Shown one piece after another: positions 21,759 to 31,998 of a stretch of 64,000 bases of DNA. The stretch is from RI-153 sp041391225 (GTDB lineage: Bacteria > Chloroflexota > Anaerolineae > Caldilineales > Caldilineaceae), in contig JAWKOL010000002.1 in assembly GCA_041391225.1 (NCBI GenBank), positions 124,001 through 188,000 on the forward strand, in the 5' to 3' direction. Each line of letters starts with the position of its first letter. Position 1 is the first letter of the stretch. The position numbers were made by a program, and so were the translations under genes. The notes beneath the pieces were generated by a model that worked only from the letters and a program-made list of their open reading frames with translations, was not told where the DNA came from and searched no databases.

Positions 21759-21822
21759 AGGGGTAGTCTCCTCTTCTTATCTTGTCAAGAATCGCAGGCG
21801 AGTTTGGGGAAACTGGTAGATC

Positions 21823-21990
21823 ATGCACAATCTGATCGCTCGACATGCTATAGTGGGCCGCCATGATACGCGATTGATTCTCGTGCCATATGAACAAGTT
21901 GGAGATAGCATTGCACCCATCACCGTGCATGTGACAAGTCGTCATCAGATCAACGCTCGCTTGAACACGGGAAGGTATCTCTATGAATGA
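21823..21990 (+). CDS. Small protein of 55 residues paired with DUF2283
   Basis: The ATG at 21823 opens a 55-residue frame ending at TGA 21988-21990 and overlapping the next gene by 8 bases. The C-terminal half, ITVHVTSRHQINARLNTGRY, resembles the end of small DUF4258-like or BrnT-like proteins that often sit beside DUF2283 genes. The N-terminal half expected for such a protein is missing or truncated, because TAG lies directly upstream of the ATG in this frame. It may therefore be a remnant of a toxin-antitoxin-like pair. No strong ribosome-binding site is seen. Confidence 0.45.
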   Translation: MHNLIARHAIVGRHDTRLILVPYEQVGDSIAPITVHVTSRHQINARLNTGRYLYE

Positions 21991-22213
21991 AACAACCATG
22001 CAATACTTCGCCAAAGAGGACATTCTACACTTGAGCTTCTCTGGTGAACCGGAGGCTGGCAGTGTCGAACTTGGGCCAAGCATAACGGCGGAACTGAACG
22101 AGGCAGGGGAAGTGATCGGTGTCGAAATACTGAATGCCAGCGCATTCCTACGCGACTCGCTCCTGGAGTCTATTCAGTTCAAGGTTCTTCAGGCCACAGC
22201 ATCTCATTTGTAG
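21983..22213 (+). CDS. DUF2283 family small protein
   Basis: The protein has 76 residues with ATG at 21983 and GGAAGG 9 bases upstream. It has the characteristic DUF2283 pattern: an early aromatic residue and D-I-L-H-L-S-F, then a central negatively charged segment, then GEVIGVEILNAS. These proteins are small beta-rich folds of unknown function that frequently occur next to small toxin-like genes. The overlap with the preceding 55-residue frame suggests co-translation. The next gene converges on it from the other strand, with 15 bases between the stops. Confidence 0.8.
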   Translation: MNETTMQYFAKEDILHLSFSGEPEAGSVELGPSITAELNEAGEVIGVEILNASAFLRDSLLESIQFKVLQATASHL

Positions 22214-22228
22214 CGGCTTGTGACAAGA

Positions 22229-24190
<1,962 letters not shown>

Positions 24191-24201
<11 letters not shown>

Positions 24202-25753
24202 AGAGGATCACCTTGTCGTCGCCGGAGGTGATGGGCAGACGGCTGCCGTCGCGCCAGTCGTAGAAGCCGAAGTAGTAGCGCAGCGCCGCGCCGCTGGGAT
24301 CAGCCGACAGATCCAGCGTGTACGTGGCGGTGAAGATTTCGCCGGGCCGCCATTGTGTGGCCGGTCTGTCGGGAAGAGGCTGGCTGTCGAGCTGACCCAC
24401 CACATCGTAGCCGTCCGCGGCGGCGTTGGCGCGCAGCGCCTGGAAGAAGACATTGTAGTCGAAGGTGATCGGCTGAAGCGGCTGCCACGCCACGTCGAGG
24501 ACGGCGCGCCCGCCGTCGTCGACGCTTTCCTCGGTCACCTTGGCGGTGAGCAGGACGATGTCGGCACGCGCCCCGAAGACGGCGGTGGGTGCGTCGGGCG
24601 CAGGGAACTGCGTGTACGTCGGCGTCAGGTACGGCGCAGCGGCCAAGACGGGTACAGCCACGAGAACGGCCCAATAGCCGCGCCGTTGCAGCACCGGCAG
24701 CAGAGCGGGCAGGCTACCGGCCAAAGCAGCGGCAAAGGGCAGGACGACCAATAGGATCTGCCCCGGGTAGGTGAGCAGGCGTTCAGCGCGGGCGAACGTC
24801 CATAGCGGTGCGGCGATGCGCAACGTGAGTAACACCCCCACAACGAGGGCGACGGCGGCGAAGATCAGGAGTCTATCCTGTTCGCGGCGTAGCGCAAGCG
24901 GCGTTTGTAGATCAGCTTCTCCCCCAGCGCGCCGTCGCCAAAGCAACCAGGCCGCCACCACGCCGAACGCGGATAGCGCAAAACCAAGCGTGAAAGGCTG
25001 CGCCGAGTTGCCGCCGCCGGCCAGGATCTGGTAGCCGTCGAGAAAGTAGGCGGCGAAGACGGCAACGGGCGGTCCTTGCGTAGACCAGATCGGAATGAGG
25101 CTGAGCACCCCCGCCGCGCCGGTGACGAAGACGGCGATGGCGGCCAGTTGATCGCGTTCCACCACCAGCACGTAGAGCAGCAGGATCAGCGTGATCCACA
25201 CGGCCAGGCCGGCCTGCGCACGCCAGATCCAGAGCAGAGCGACGACGGCGAGGCCAATCGTAGCCGGGCTGCGTGTGGATCGATAGAGCGTCGCGCCGGT
25301 GAGCACCGCGGGCAGCAGCGCCAGGACGACGGCGTCGGCCAGATTGCCGCGCACGTAGATCGTGGTCAACAGCGGTGGGGCCAGCGTGTAGAGCAGCCCA
25401 GCAAGGCCGGCGGCTCGGTCACCGAAGCGGGGTTGCAGCCAGAGATAGATGCCCACACCGCCAATGACGACGGCCAGCATGAACATTACACGCACGGACG
25501 TCGTGGGCGACAGCCCCAGTTGGATCAATGGATTAGTGAGCAGGAAGGCCGCGCTGCCTGCGCCGCGCCAAACGTCGGCAACCACGCCGATCTGGGCAAT
25601 GGGCGCCACGTAGCGGCTGTTGAAAGCGGCGGCAAACCCCTGAAGGTTCAGCCAGTAGCCGGGGTAGGCCGCCGGCGCCCAGGCGAAGACGGAAAGGATC
25701 AGCAGCACCCACAGGCCGAGGGTGCGATTGGGGGCAGGGGGATCAGCGTTCAT
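24191..25753 (-). CDS. Multi-spanning membrane protein, same family as its neighbour
   Basis: The protein has 520 residues and starts at ATG 25753, overlapping the stop of the upstream gene as ATGA, so the two are translationally coupled. About ten hydrophobic segments occur. The motifs YTLAPPLLTTIYVRGNLADA and the first helix layout parallel YTYAPYHLLVLYVRGNLAES in the downstream neighbour, so the pair probably arose by duplication. Unlike its neighbour, it lacks the N-terminal NDARHH stretch, so the two may form a heteromeric complex in which only one is active. The C-terminal domain is extracytoplasmic and beta-rich. Frame extensions upstream of 25753 are antisense-type shadow sequence. 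Confidence 0.75.
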
Positions 25754-26325
25754 GGGGCGATTATCGTCGCGTCCTGCTCTATGATCTGCTCTCGATCCAG
25801 CAACACACCGCCCCCTTCCGCGCCGCCAGGATCGACGACGGTATGCACCATGCCGTCGCGGATCTGGGCGCGGCGCAGGCGCAGGGCTTCCATCTCGACA
25901 ACGCTGAGGCCGTAGCGGTTTTGGGGATGTAGCAGCATGTCGATGAGATCGATGCCGATGATCTGGGCCAGGTGGCGCTGGTTGTGGAAGGTGATCCACT
26001 CGATGGGGGCGAAGCGCAGGAATTCCTGGGCAGCGGCAGTGCGCGGCGCATTGAGCTTGAGCGGCAGGATCGAACGTTCCAGGCGCAGCCCGAGCATCCA
26101 CTCAGCGCCCGACGGCGCGGTGATGTCGCGGCCAAGCAGGAAGTAGAGCCGATCCACGTTGCTAATCAACTCGAAAAGCGTGTCGAAGCTGACGCCTTCC
26201 ACGGGGTAACGTCGAATTTCGGCGCCGATCTGCACCGGCAGTTCGGCCAGCGTCTGGCCGATCAGGGCGCGGGCGCTTTCTAGATCACGTGTGGCGCTGA
26301 CGAAGATACGTAGAGTTTCTGGCAT
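25750..26325 (-). CDS. DUF4062-like domain protein
   Basis: The protein has 191 residues. The N-terminus LRIFVSATRDLESARALIGQ resembles the start of DUF4062-type Rossmannoid domains (FVSSTxxDL), which are often found in conflict or signalling proteins. Further on, YFLLGRDITAPSGAEWMLGL has the shape of the second half of such a domain. No catalytic motif is obvious. No ribosome-binding site precedes ATG 26325, since the upstream bases are the C-rich side of a G-rich repeat. It is the first gene of a three-gene minus-strand operon with the two membrane proteins, linked by an ATGA overlap. The function and the reason for this pairing are unknown. Confidence 0.65.
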   Translation of the reverse strand: MPETLRIFVSATRDLESARALIGQTLAELPVQIGAEIRRYPVEGVSFDTLFELISNVDRLYFLLGRDITAPSGAEWMLGLRLERSILPLKLNAPRTAAAQEFLRFAPIEWITFHNQRHLAQIIGIDLIDMLLHPQNRYGLSVVEMEALRLRRAQIRDGMVHTVVDPGGAEGGGVLLDREQIIEQDATIIAP

Positions 26326-26333
26326 GGTTTTTT

Positions 26334-26464
26334 GGGGGGCTGGGGATCGGGGACTGGGGATCGGGGACTAGGGATTAGGATCTCGCTTGGAGGATGATGG
26401 CAATGCTCTGCCACAATCCCGAAAAGACAATCTCAGTCCCCAATCCCTAATCCCCAGTCCCCAA
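26334..26464. repeat. G-rich GGGGATC/GGGGACT array and inverted partner
   Basis: On the plus strand 26334-26372 carries repeated runs of four or more G separated by three bases (GGGGATCGGGGACTGGGGATC), the classic pattern for a G-quadruplex. 26437-26464 carries the C-rich inverse (CCCAATCCCTAATCCCCAGTC). The two arms could also pair with each other. The region separates the DUF4062 gene start from the end of gmd. Confidence 0.65.
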
Positions 26465-26467
26465 TCA

Positions 26468-27455
26468 CTATGTATTCAACACCGCGTCCTGCTTGATCCG
26501 CCGCTGCCATTCTTTGACATCGGCGTCGACCATGATGCGGACGAGTTCTTTGAAGCTGACCGACGGTTCCCAGCCGAGTTTTTCGCCGGCTTTGCTGGGA
26601 TCACCCACCAGCAGGTCCACTTCGGCGGGGCGGTAGAAGCGCGGATCCTGGATCACGTACTCGCGCCAATCCAGATCGACGTGGCCAAAAGCTTCTTGCA
26701 CGAACTCCTCTACGCTGTGGGTTTCGCCGGTGGCCACCACGTAGTCGTCGGGCGCGTCCTGTTGCAGCATGAGCCACATGGCGCGCACGTAGTCGGGCGC
26801 GTAACCCCAGTCGCGGCGGGCGTCGAGATTGCCCAAGCGCAGTTCGTGCTCCAGCCCCAACTTGATGCGGGCCACGGCGTTGGTGATCTTGTGGGTGACG
26901 AATTCCAGCCCACGGCGCGGGCTTTCGTGGTTGAACAGGATGCCCGAACAGGCAAAGATGTTGTAGCTCTCACGGTAGTTGATCGTGATCCAATGGCCGT
27001 AGACTTTGGCCACACCGTACGGGCTGCGCGGGTAGAATGGCGTCGACTCGCGCTGCGGCACCTCATGCACCTTGCCGAACATCTCACTGCTCGATGCCTG
27101 GTAGAAGCGGATTTCGGGATCGACGATGCGGATGGCGTCGAGGGCGCGTCACACCCAGCGCAGTGAACTCGCCAGTGAGCACCGGCTGCTCGAAGCTGGT
27201 GGGGACGAAGCTCTGCGCCGCCAGGTTGTAGACTTCTTGGGGCCGGTACTGCTGCAAGATGCTAACCAGGCTCATCTGATCCAGCAGATCGCCCTGCACA
27301 ATCTCGATCCTGTCCTGGTAGTGCTTGATGCGGTCGAAGTTGATGGTGCTGGTGCGGCGCACCATCCCGACCACGCGATAGCCCTGTTCCAACAGGAATT
27401 CGGCGAGGTAGCTGCCATCTTGCCCGGTGATACCGGTAACGAGTGCGGTGGGCAT
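26468..27455 (-). CDS. gmd: GDP-mannose 4,6-dehydratase (frameshift)
   Basis: Gmd converts GDP-D-mannose to GDP-4-keto-6-deoxy-D-mannose, the branch point to GDP-rhamnose and GDP-fucose. The protein has about 328 residues, slightly short of the family's usual 340-370. The start ATG at 27455 follows AAGGAGTG. The NAD(P)-binding motif is TGITGQDGSYLAEFLLEQGY, followed by YNLAAQSFVPTSFEQP, the catalytic-type S-S-S-E-M-F stretch and the YGVAKVYGHW lysine-tyrosine motif, then FACSGILFNHESPRRG. The frame breaks near 27145; VTRALDAIRIVDPEIRF continues after restoring one GC in ACGCGCCC. It lies downstream of rmd on the same strand, with an inserted MITE-like element between them. Confidence 0.93.
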
Positions 27456-27525
27456 AGAAATCACTCCTTCTTGGTTATTTCCTGAGATCACAAGCAGTAC
27501 GCCTGCTCTACTACGCTTGCTCTAC

Positions 27526-27599
27526 TAGGACTTACGCACTGTTTGGGGGTAGGGGCGCAATATATTGCGCCCCTACAGGCGTGGCTTGCGTAAGTCCTA
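27526..27599. mobile_element. MITE-like element with TAGGACTTACGCA ends
   Basis: This 74-base element has perfect 13-base terminal inverted repeats, TAGGACTTACGCA (27526-27538) and TGCGTAAGTCCTA (27587-27599), and an inner palindrome GGGGCGCAATATATTGCGCCCC. It is flanked by direct TCTAC at 27521-27525 and 27600-27604, a likely 5-base target duplication. Related palindromes are common in Chloroflexota and cyanobacteria. It separates rmd from gmd. Confidence 0.75.
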
Positions 27600-27633
27600 T
27601 CTACATTGGGCGTTTCAGCGGCTGCGGTGGATC

Positions 27634-28592
27634 TCAGGGCAGACTCTTAATTTCCTTGCGCCAACTGTCGAGGATCTCCTGCAATGTGCGGCGCAGGTCT
27701 ACTTCCGGTTGCCAGCCGATGGCGGCAACGAGGCGGCTGTTGTCGCAGATACTTACTGGAACGTCGCTAGGGCGCATTCGGTTCGGATCTTGCTGAACTT
27801 CGATGGGTAGATCGGTGCAGGCAAGCAATTCGTCGAGAATCCAGCGCACAGGCCGGCCCTGTCCGCTGCCTACATTGTAGACTTCGCCGACCTCACCGCC
27901 ACAAACAGCCAGCCAAAAGCGCGCACCACATCGCGCACATCGGTGAAATCGCGCACGGCGTCGAGGTTGCCCACACGGAGGATCGGCTCATGCAGCCCAG
28001 CTTCGATTTCGGCGATCTGCCGAGCGAAGGCGCTGGCCACAAAATCTTCCGATTGGCCGGGGCCGAGATGGTTGAAGCTGCGCACCCGCACCAGCGGCAA
28101 TCGGTAGTTGTGCCAGTATTGTAGCCCCATCATGTCTTGGGCGATTTTGCTCACACCGTAGGGCGAGTTGGGGCGAAATGGCGTCTCTTCGTCGATTGGC
28201 ACATCTTCGGGGCGGACGAGGCCGTAGACTTCGTTCGACGCTACGATCAGCGTGCGGCAGTCAGGCGCAGCGCGGCGCACCGACTCCAACAGGTTCAACT
28301 GGCAGTGGATGTTCAACTCGTAGGCCACCCAGGGCTGCTGCCAACTGCCACCCACATCGCTCCATGCCGCCAGGTGCAGCAGGTAATCGGGGCGCACTTC
28401 GCGGATCACCTCGTCGACCCACATGGCATTGCGCAGATCGCCGCGGTGCAGCGTCAACTTCTCTTGTAGGTGACGGATGCGCCGATCATGACGATGTACG
28501 ATGCCGAATACTTCTACATCGGGCACGGTCAACAAGTATTCGGCCAGCCAGGCGCCGACAAAACCGGCAATACCGGTGACGAGGACACGCAT
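27634..28592 (-). CDS. rmd: GDP-4-dehydro-6-deoxy-D-mannose reductase-like extended SDR (frameshift)
   Basis: This probably reduces the Gmd product to GDP-D-rhamnose. The protein has about 319 residues and starts at ATG 28592. An N-terminal NAD(P) motif TGIAGFVGAWLAEYL is followed by LLHLAAWSDVGGSW and IVASNEVYGLV, then the catalytic tyrosine-lysine motif in NSPYGVSKIAQDMM. The nucleotide-sugar region has VRSFNHLGPGQSEDFVASAF and FTDVRDVVRAF. The frame breaks near 27893 by apparent loss of one T in a T run, after which VCGGEVGEVYNVGSG and RWILDELLACTDLPIE continue to 27634. An alternative is another GDP-sugar epimerase/reductase of the same family. It lies upstream of gmd with the same orientation, so both may be one operon. 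Confidence 0.85.
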
Positions 28593-28631
28593 CGCTTCTC
28601 ACATTTTGTAGATTTCCAGACACACCAGATC

Positions 28632-28665
28632 AAAACCTGCCAGGTTGCAGAAAACCTGGCAGGTT
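28632..28665. repeat. Palindromic repeat AACCTGCCAGGTT
   Basis: AACCTGCCAGGTT (28634-28646) and its reverse complement AACCTGGCAGGTT (28653-28665) form a 13-base-pair hairpin with a 6-base loop. This palindrome type is common between genes in Chloroflexota. It lies in the divergent region upstream of rmd; 28593-28928 otherwise holds only the promoter at 28742. Confidence 0.65.
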
Positions 28666-28741
28666 GGCTTTGCCGAAGCAGTATAGCAGACAAACGAGGA
28701 AGGTACATAAACGCTGCAACATTCAATTTTTCCTGGTGAAC

Positions 28742-28771
28742 TTGCTCACGCTTCGGCGCAAATGGTATACT
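28742..28771 (+). promoter_or_regulatory. Promoter for the NAD-dependent epimerase gene
   Basis: TTGCTC (28742-28747) and TATACT (28766-28771) are separated by 18 bases. The predicted leader is about 150 bases long before ATG 28929. Confidence 0.5.
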
Positions 28772-28928
28772 GCGCGCACAAAGGGTTTGTCCGCAAATTC
28801 CACTGCTGCCCAGCAATGCCGCCCACGAAAACAGGACAAGCTGCTGCGCGCGAAAATTTACGGATGAATCTAGACAAAGCGGCGCTGTTGCCCTCACATC
28901 CAGCCGCCGCGAAAGGACAACACCTGCT

Positions 28929-29855
28929 ATGCGATTCCTGATCACAGGCGGCATGGGCTTCATCGGCAGTCATCTGGCCGCACATTTGCACCGCCAAGGA
29001 CACTACGTGCGTGTCCTCGACGACATGAGCAGCGGTAGCCAGGTGCAGTTCTCGCCCGACATCTTCGTCAAGCGCGGTGACGTGCGCGACGTCCCCAATA
29101 TCTGGCCCCTGCTCCACGGCATTGATGTAGTCTATCACCTGGCGGCGCGGGTGAGCGTGCCTGCCTCGATCCTCTATCCGCGCGAATACAACGATGTCAA
29201 CGTAGGCGGCACGGTGGCGCTGCTCGAAGCGTGTCGCGATGTGGGTGTGGGGCGGGTGGTGTTGGCCAGCAGCGCCACCGTGTATGGTCGGCAGACGGAA
29301 CAGCCTGTCACTGAGGAGACGCCCGTGAAGCCCGCCGTCCCCTACGCGGTGAGCAAGGTGGCGGCGGAACACTATCTTTTTGCCATGGGGCAGTTGGTCG
29401 GTTTCGAGACGGTGAGCCTGCGCATCTTCAACGCGTACGGCCCTGGGCAGGCGCTGCCGCCCACCCACGCGCCGGTGATCCCCTACGTCATGCGCCAGGT
29501 GGATCAGAACGCGTCGGTGGTGATCAACGGCGACGGCAGCCAGAGCCGTGATTTCGTCTACATCGACGACGTGGTCGAAGCCCTGGCCGCCGCCGCCACT
29601 GCCCCCAACATCGACGGGCAGACGATCAACGTGGGCAGCGGTCAAGAGACCACCATCAACCAACTGGCGCAGATCATCGGCGAGGTGGTGGGCAAGAAGC
29701 CCAATCTGCTGCACAATCAGGAGAACAGCGGCGGCGTCGACCGATTGGTGGCCGATCTGCACAAAGCCGCCGATCTGCTCAACTTTCAGCCCAAAGTCTC
29801 CCTCAAAAAAGGGCTACAGAATCTCTACAGGCAAGATCCCAACTTCCGAAAATAA
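28929..29855 (+). CDS. NAD-dependent nucleotide-sugar epimerase/dehydratase
   Basis: This is an extended short-chain dehydrogenase of 308 residues resembling UDP-glucose/UDP-GlcNAc 4-epimerases. ATG 28929 follows AAAGGA at 12 bases. The N-terminal Rossmann motif is ITGGMGFIGSHLAAHLHRQG; it is followed by DDMSSGS, VYHLAARVSVPAS, VVLASSATVYGR, the catalytic YAVSKVAAEHY and RIFNAYGPGQALPP. A late motif, SRDFVYIDDVVEALAAA, is typical of GalE/WbpP-like enzymes. The substrate cannot be set from sequence alone. With rmd/gmd and the ManC-like gene nearby, it belongs to the surface-glycan set but is divergently oriented. mltG begins 61 bases downstream on the same strand. Confidence 0.9.
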   Translation: MRFLITGGMGFIGSHLAAHLHRQGHYVRVLDDMSSGSQVQFSPDIFVKRGDVRDVPNIWPLLHGIDVVYHLAARVSVPASILYPREYNDVNVGGTVALLEACRDVGVGRVVLASSATVYGRQTEQPVTEETPVKPAVPYAVSKVAAEHYLFAMGQLVGFETVSLRIFNAYGPGQALPPTHAPVIPYVMRQVDQNASVVINGDGSQSRDFVYIDDVVEALAAAATAPNIDGQTINVGSGQETTINQLAQIIGEVVGKKPNLLHNQENSGGVDRLVADLHKAADLLNFQPKVSLKKGLQNLYRQDPNFRK

Positions 29856-29916
29856 TTCGTACACAAGATGCGGCCAGACTGTCGATGTCGGCAGCAGTAA
29901 GGGTAGGAGCCTCAGC

Positions 29917-31119
29917 ATGAACAGGACAGAGATGCATTGCGAATTGCGGATTGCGAATTGCGAACAGCCGATCCAGGCGCAGCGTGCGTTGCCATCCGCA
30001 ACTCGCAATCCGCAACCCGCAACTCGCAACTCGCTCCGCCTTCTTCTCCTCGTATTCTTTGCCATATTCTTCGCCGCATTCTTCGCCGCTGGCTGCACCC
30101 AAGATCCGATGATGCAGCTCTATCTCGACAACAACCGCGCCATGCTCGATGTGCCGCTCGATCCCAACGGCGAGATGGTCGATTTCGACGTGGCGCCCGG
30201 GTCGACGGCGCGTGCCATCGCCCAAAAATTGCAGACAGACGGCATCATCGGCGATGCGCAGCTTTTCGAGGCGTATGTTCGCAGCAACGGCGTCGCCCAA
30301 CAACTGGAAGCCGGCTCGTTCCGCCTCAGCCCCAGCATGACCATCGTGGAAATCGCCGACGTACTGCAAGACGCCCGCGCCCAATCGATCCGCATCACCA
30401 TTCCCGAGGGTTGGCGGCTGGAGCAGACAGCGGACTACCTCTCCGACGCTGAGATGGTGGACGGCGTCGCCTATCGTCAACTGGCGATGGCGGGCGACTT
30501 CGATCTCAACATCTACCCATTCCTGGCGACACGGCCCGCCGGCACTTCACTGGAAGGGTATCTCTTCCCCAATACGTACGAACTGCCTGCACAGGATCCG
30601 CGCGCAAGCGATCTGATCCGTCGCCAGTTGGACACGTTCGCCGCCCAGGTGATGCCTGTCTACGAAGAGGCCGTGGCCGCTGCCGCCACTGAACTCGATC
30701 TCTATGCCGTGCTCGTCATCGCCAGTATTGTGGAACGTGAGGCCGTCGTCGCCGAGGAACGGCCCGCCATCGCCGCCGTCTACCTAAACCGCATCGCCCA
30801 GGGAATGCGGCTCGAAGCTGATCCCACAGTGCAGTACGCTATGGGCTACCAAGAAGCCGCCGACCAGTGGTGGAAGACGCCAGTGACGCTGGACGAATAC
30901 AGCGGCGTCAACAGCCCGTACAACACCTACCTCTACGCCGGTATCCCGCCTGGCCCCATCGCCGCCCCCGGATTGGATTCGATCCGCGCCGTCCTCTACC
31001 CGGATGAACACAATTACCTCTATTTCGTGGCCACGCCCGACGGCAGCGGCGCGCACGTCTTCGCCGAAACGTGGGAAGAGCACCTGGTCAACGTGCAGCG
31101 ATACCAACAGGGGCAGTAA
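29917..31119 (+). CDS. mltG: Endolytic murein transglycosylase MltG
   Basis: MltG is a membrane-anchored peptidoglycan transglycosylase that ends glycan strand elongation. The protein has 400 residues. ATG 29917 follows AGGAG at 7 bases. The first 40 residues are unusual: they are encoded by the direct repeat GCGGATTGCGAATTGCGAAC and its inverse CGCAATCCGCAACCCGCAAC, so the N-terminus may come from intergenic repeat. A single anchor helix (LLLLVFFAIFFAAFFAAGC) with a possible lipobox follows, then a LysM-like region, then the YceG domain. The catalytic Glu is in ASIVEREAVV, followed by AAVYLNRIAQGMRLEADPTV and SPYNTYLYAGIPPGPI. Frame and domain order are intact. Confidence 0.92.
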   Translation: MNRTEMHCELRIANCEQPIQAQRALPSATRNPQPATRNSLRLLLLVFFAIFFAAFFAAGCTQDPMMQLYLDNNRAMLDVPLDPNGEMVDFDVAPGSTARAIAQKLQTDGIIGDAQLFEAYVRSNGVAQQLEAGSFRLSPSMTIVEIADVLQDARAQSIRITIPEGWRLEQTADYLSDAEMVDGVAYRQLAMAGDFDLNIYPFLATRPAGTSLEGYLFPNTYELPAQDPRASDLIRRQLDTFAAQVMPVYEEAVAAAATELDLYAVLVIASIVEREAVVAEERPAIAAVYLNRIAQGMRLEADPTVQYAMGYQEAADQWWKTPVTLDEYSGVNSPYNTYLYAGIPPGPIAAPGLDSIRAVLYPDEHNYLYFVATPDGSGAHVFAETWEEHLVNVQRYQQGQ

Positions 31120-31226
31120 CGCCCGTTTTTTCGTGGTTTGCACACATCTGCGTTTGGTGTTACTTTTTTCGCCACCCCCGCCAATCGGATCCATCCCCGT
31201 ATCACTCAGATTTTGAGGAGGCCAGT

Positions 31227-31922
31227 ATGTCCGCGTCCTCGCCGCAGCCCCCCGATTTCTTGAAGTTACCATCGGAGGTAGACGCGCGCCCGTTCCATGA
31301 TCCATCTGTGCGCCTGATTTTGCAGGGTTTCGCGCTGGGCTTTGTCGCCTGCCTGCTCCTGGTGGGCGTCTTCGCGGTGACAACCCGCCGCGCCGATCCG
31401 CCGCCTATCGTCTTGCAGCCCCCACCGCCCGCGCAGCCCACAGCCACGCCGCTACCCACGGCTACACCCGCGCCCATCGTCGTTTTTGTGTCGGGGGCTG
31501 TCGCCGCGCCAGGACTCTACACCCTTGCCGTCGACGCCCGCGTGGGTGACGCGCTGGACGCCGCCGGTGGCCTGGGGGAAGACGCCAACCTTGTCGCCAT
31601 CAACCAGGCCGAACGGCTTTGGGACGGCGCGCAGGTCCACGTGCCTGTGATCGCCGAAATCGTCACTGAGGACGCGCCCAGCGCCGGCGTCTCGGGAGGC
31701 GAACCGCCGCAGATCGTAGCGCCCGCGGGATCGGCGAACGGGCGCGTCAACATCAACACCGCCGACGTTGCAGAACTGACCAGCCTGCCCGGCATCGGCG
31801 CCACCAAGGCCGAAGCCATCATCGCTGCCCGTCCCTACGCCAGCGTCGACGATCTCGACCGCGCCTCTGGCATCGGCGCCAAGACGGTGGAGCAGTTACG
31901 CGATTTGGTGACGGTTGAGTGA
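31227..31922 (+). CDS. comEA: ComEA-like helix-hairpin-helix protein
   Basis: ComEA-type proteins bind DNA on the cell surface during natural transformation. The protein has 231 residues with ATG 31227 after GAGGAG. A membrane anchor lies at about residues 30-52. A Pro-rich linker follows, then an SLBB-like domain (VVFVSGAVAAPGLYTL), then a C-terminal pair of helix-hairpin-helix motifs, VNINTADVAELTSLPGIG and DDLDRASGIGAKTVEQL. It lies 107 bases after mltG and overlaps the unlikely early start of the phosphoesterase gene; the chosen start of that gene leaves 76 bases. No comEC or comF is in the window, so a competence role is inferred from the family. Confidence 0.85.
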   Translation: MSASSPQPPDFLKLPSEVDARPFHDPSVRLILQGFALGFVACLLLVGVFAVTTRRADPPPIVLQPPPPAQPTATPLPTATPAPIVVFVSGAVAAPGLYTLAVDARVGDALDAAGGLGEDANLVAINQAERLWDGAQVHVPVIAEIVTEDAPSAGVSGGEPPQIVAPAGSANGRVNINTADVAELTSLPGIGATKAEAIIAARPYASVDDLDRASGIGAKTVEQLRDLVTVE

Positions 31923-31998
31923 TTTGTTTTCCTTCCTGCCGCAGATCGCTTATGCTTCAGATTCGGCATTCATCCACCCCGCAAAGGACATGCCCCCG

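Noticed and set aside
25754..26101. N-terminal extension of the membrane protein at 24191-25753
   Set aside because: The extension is Arg/Pro/His-rich antisense-like sequence overlapping the DUF4062-like gene; ATG 25753 with an ATGA overlap is the natural start.
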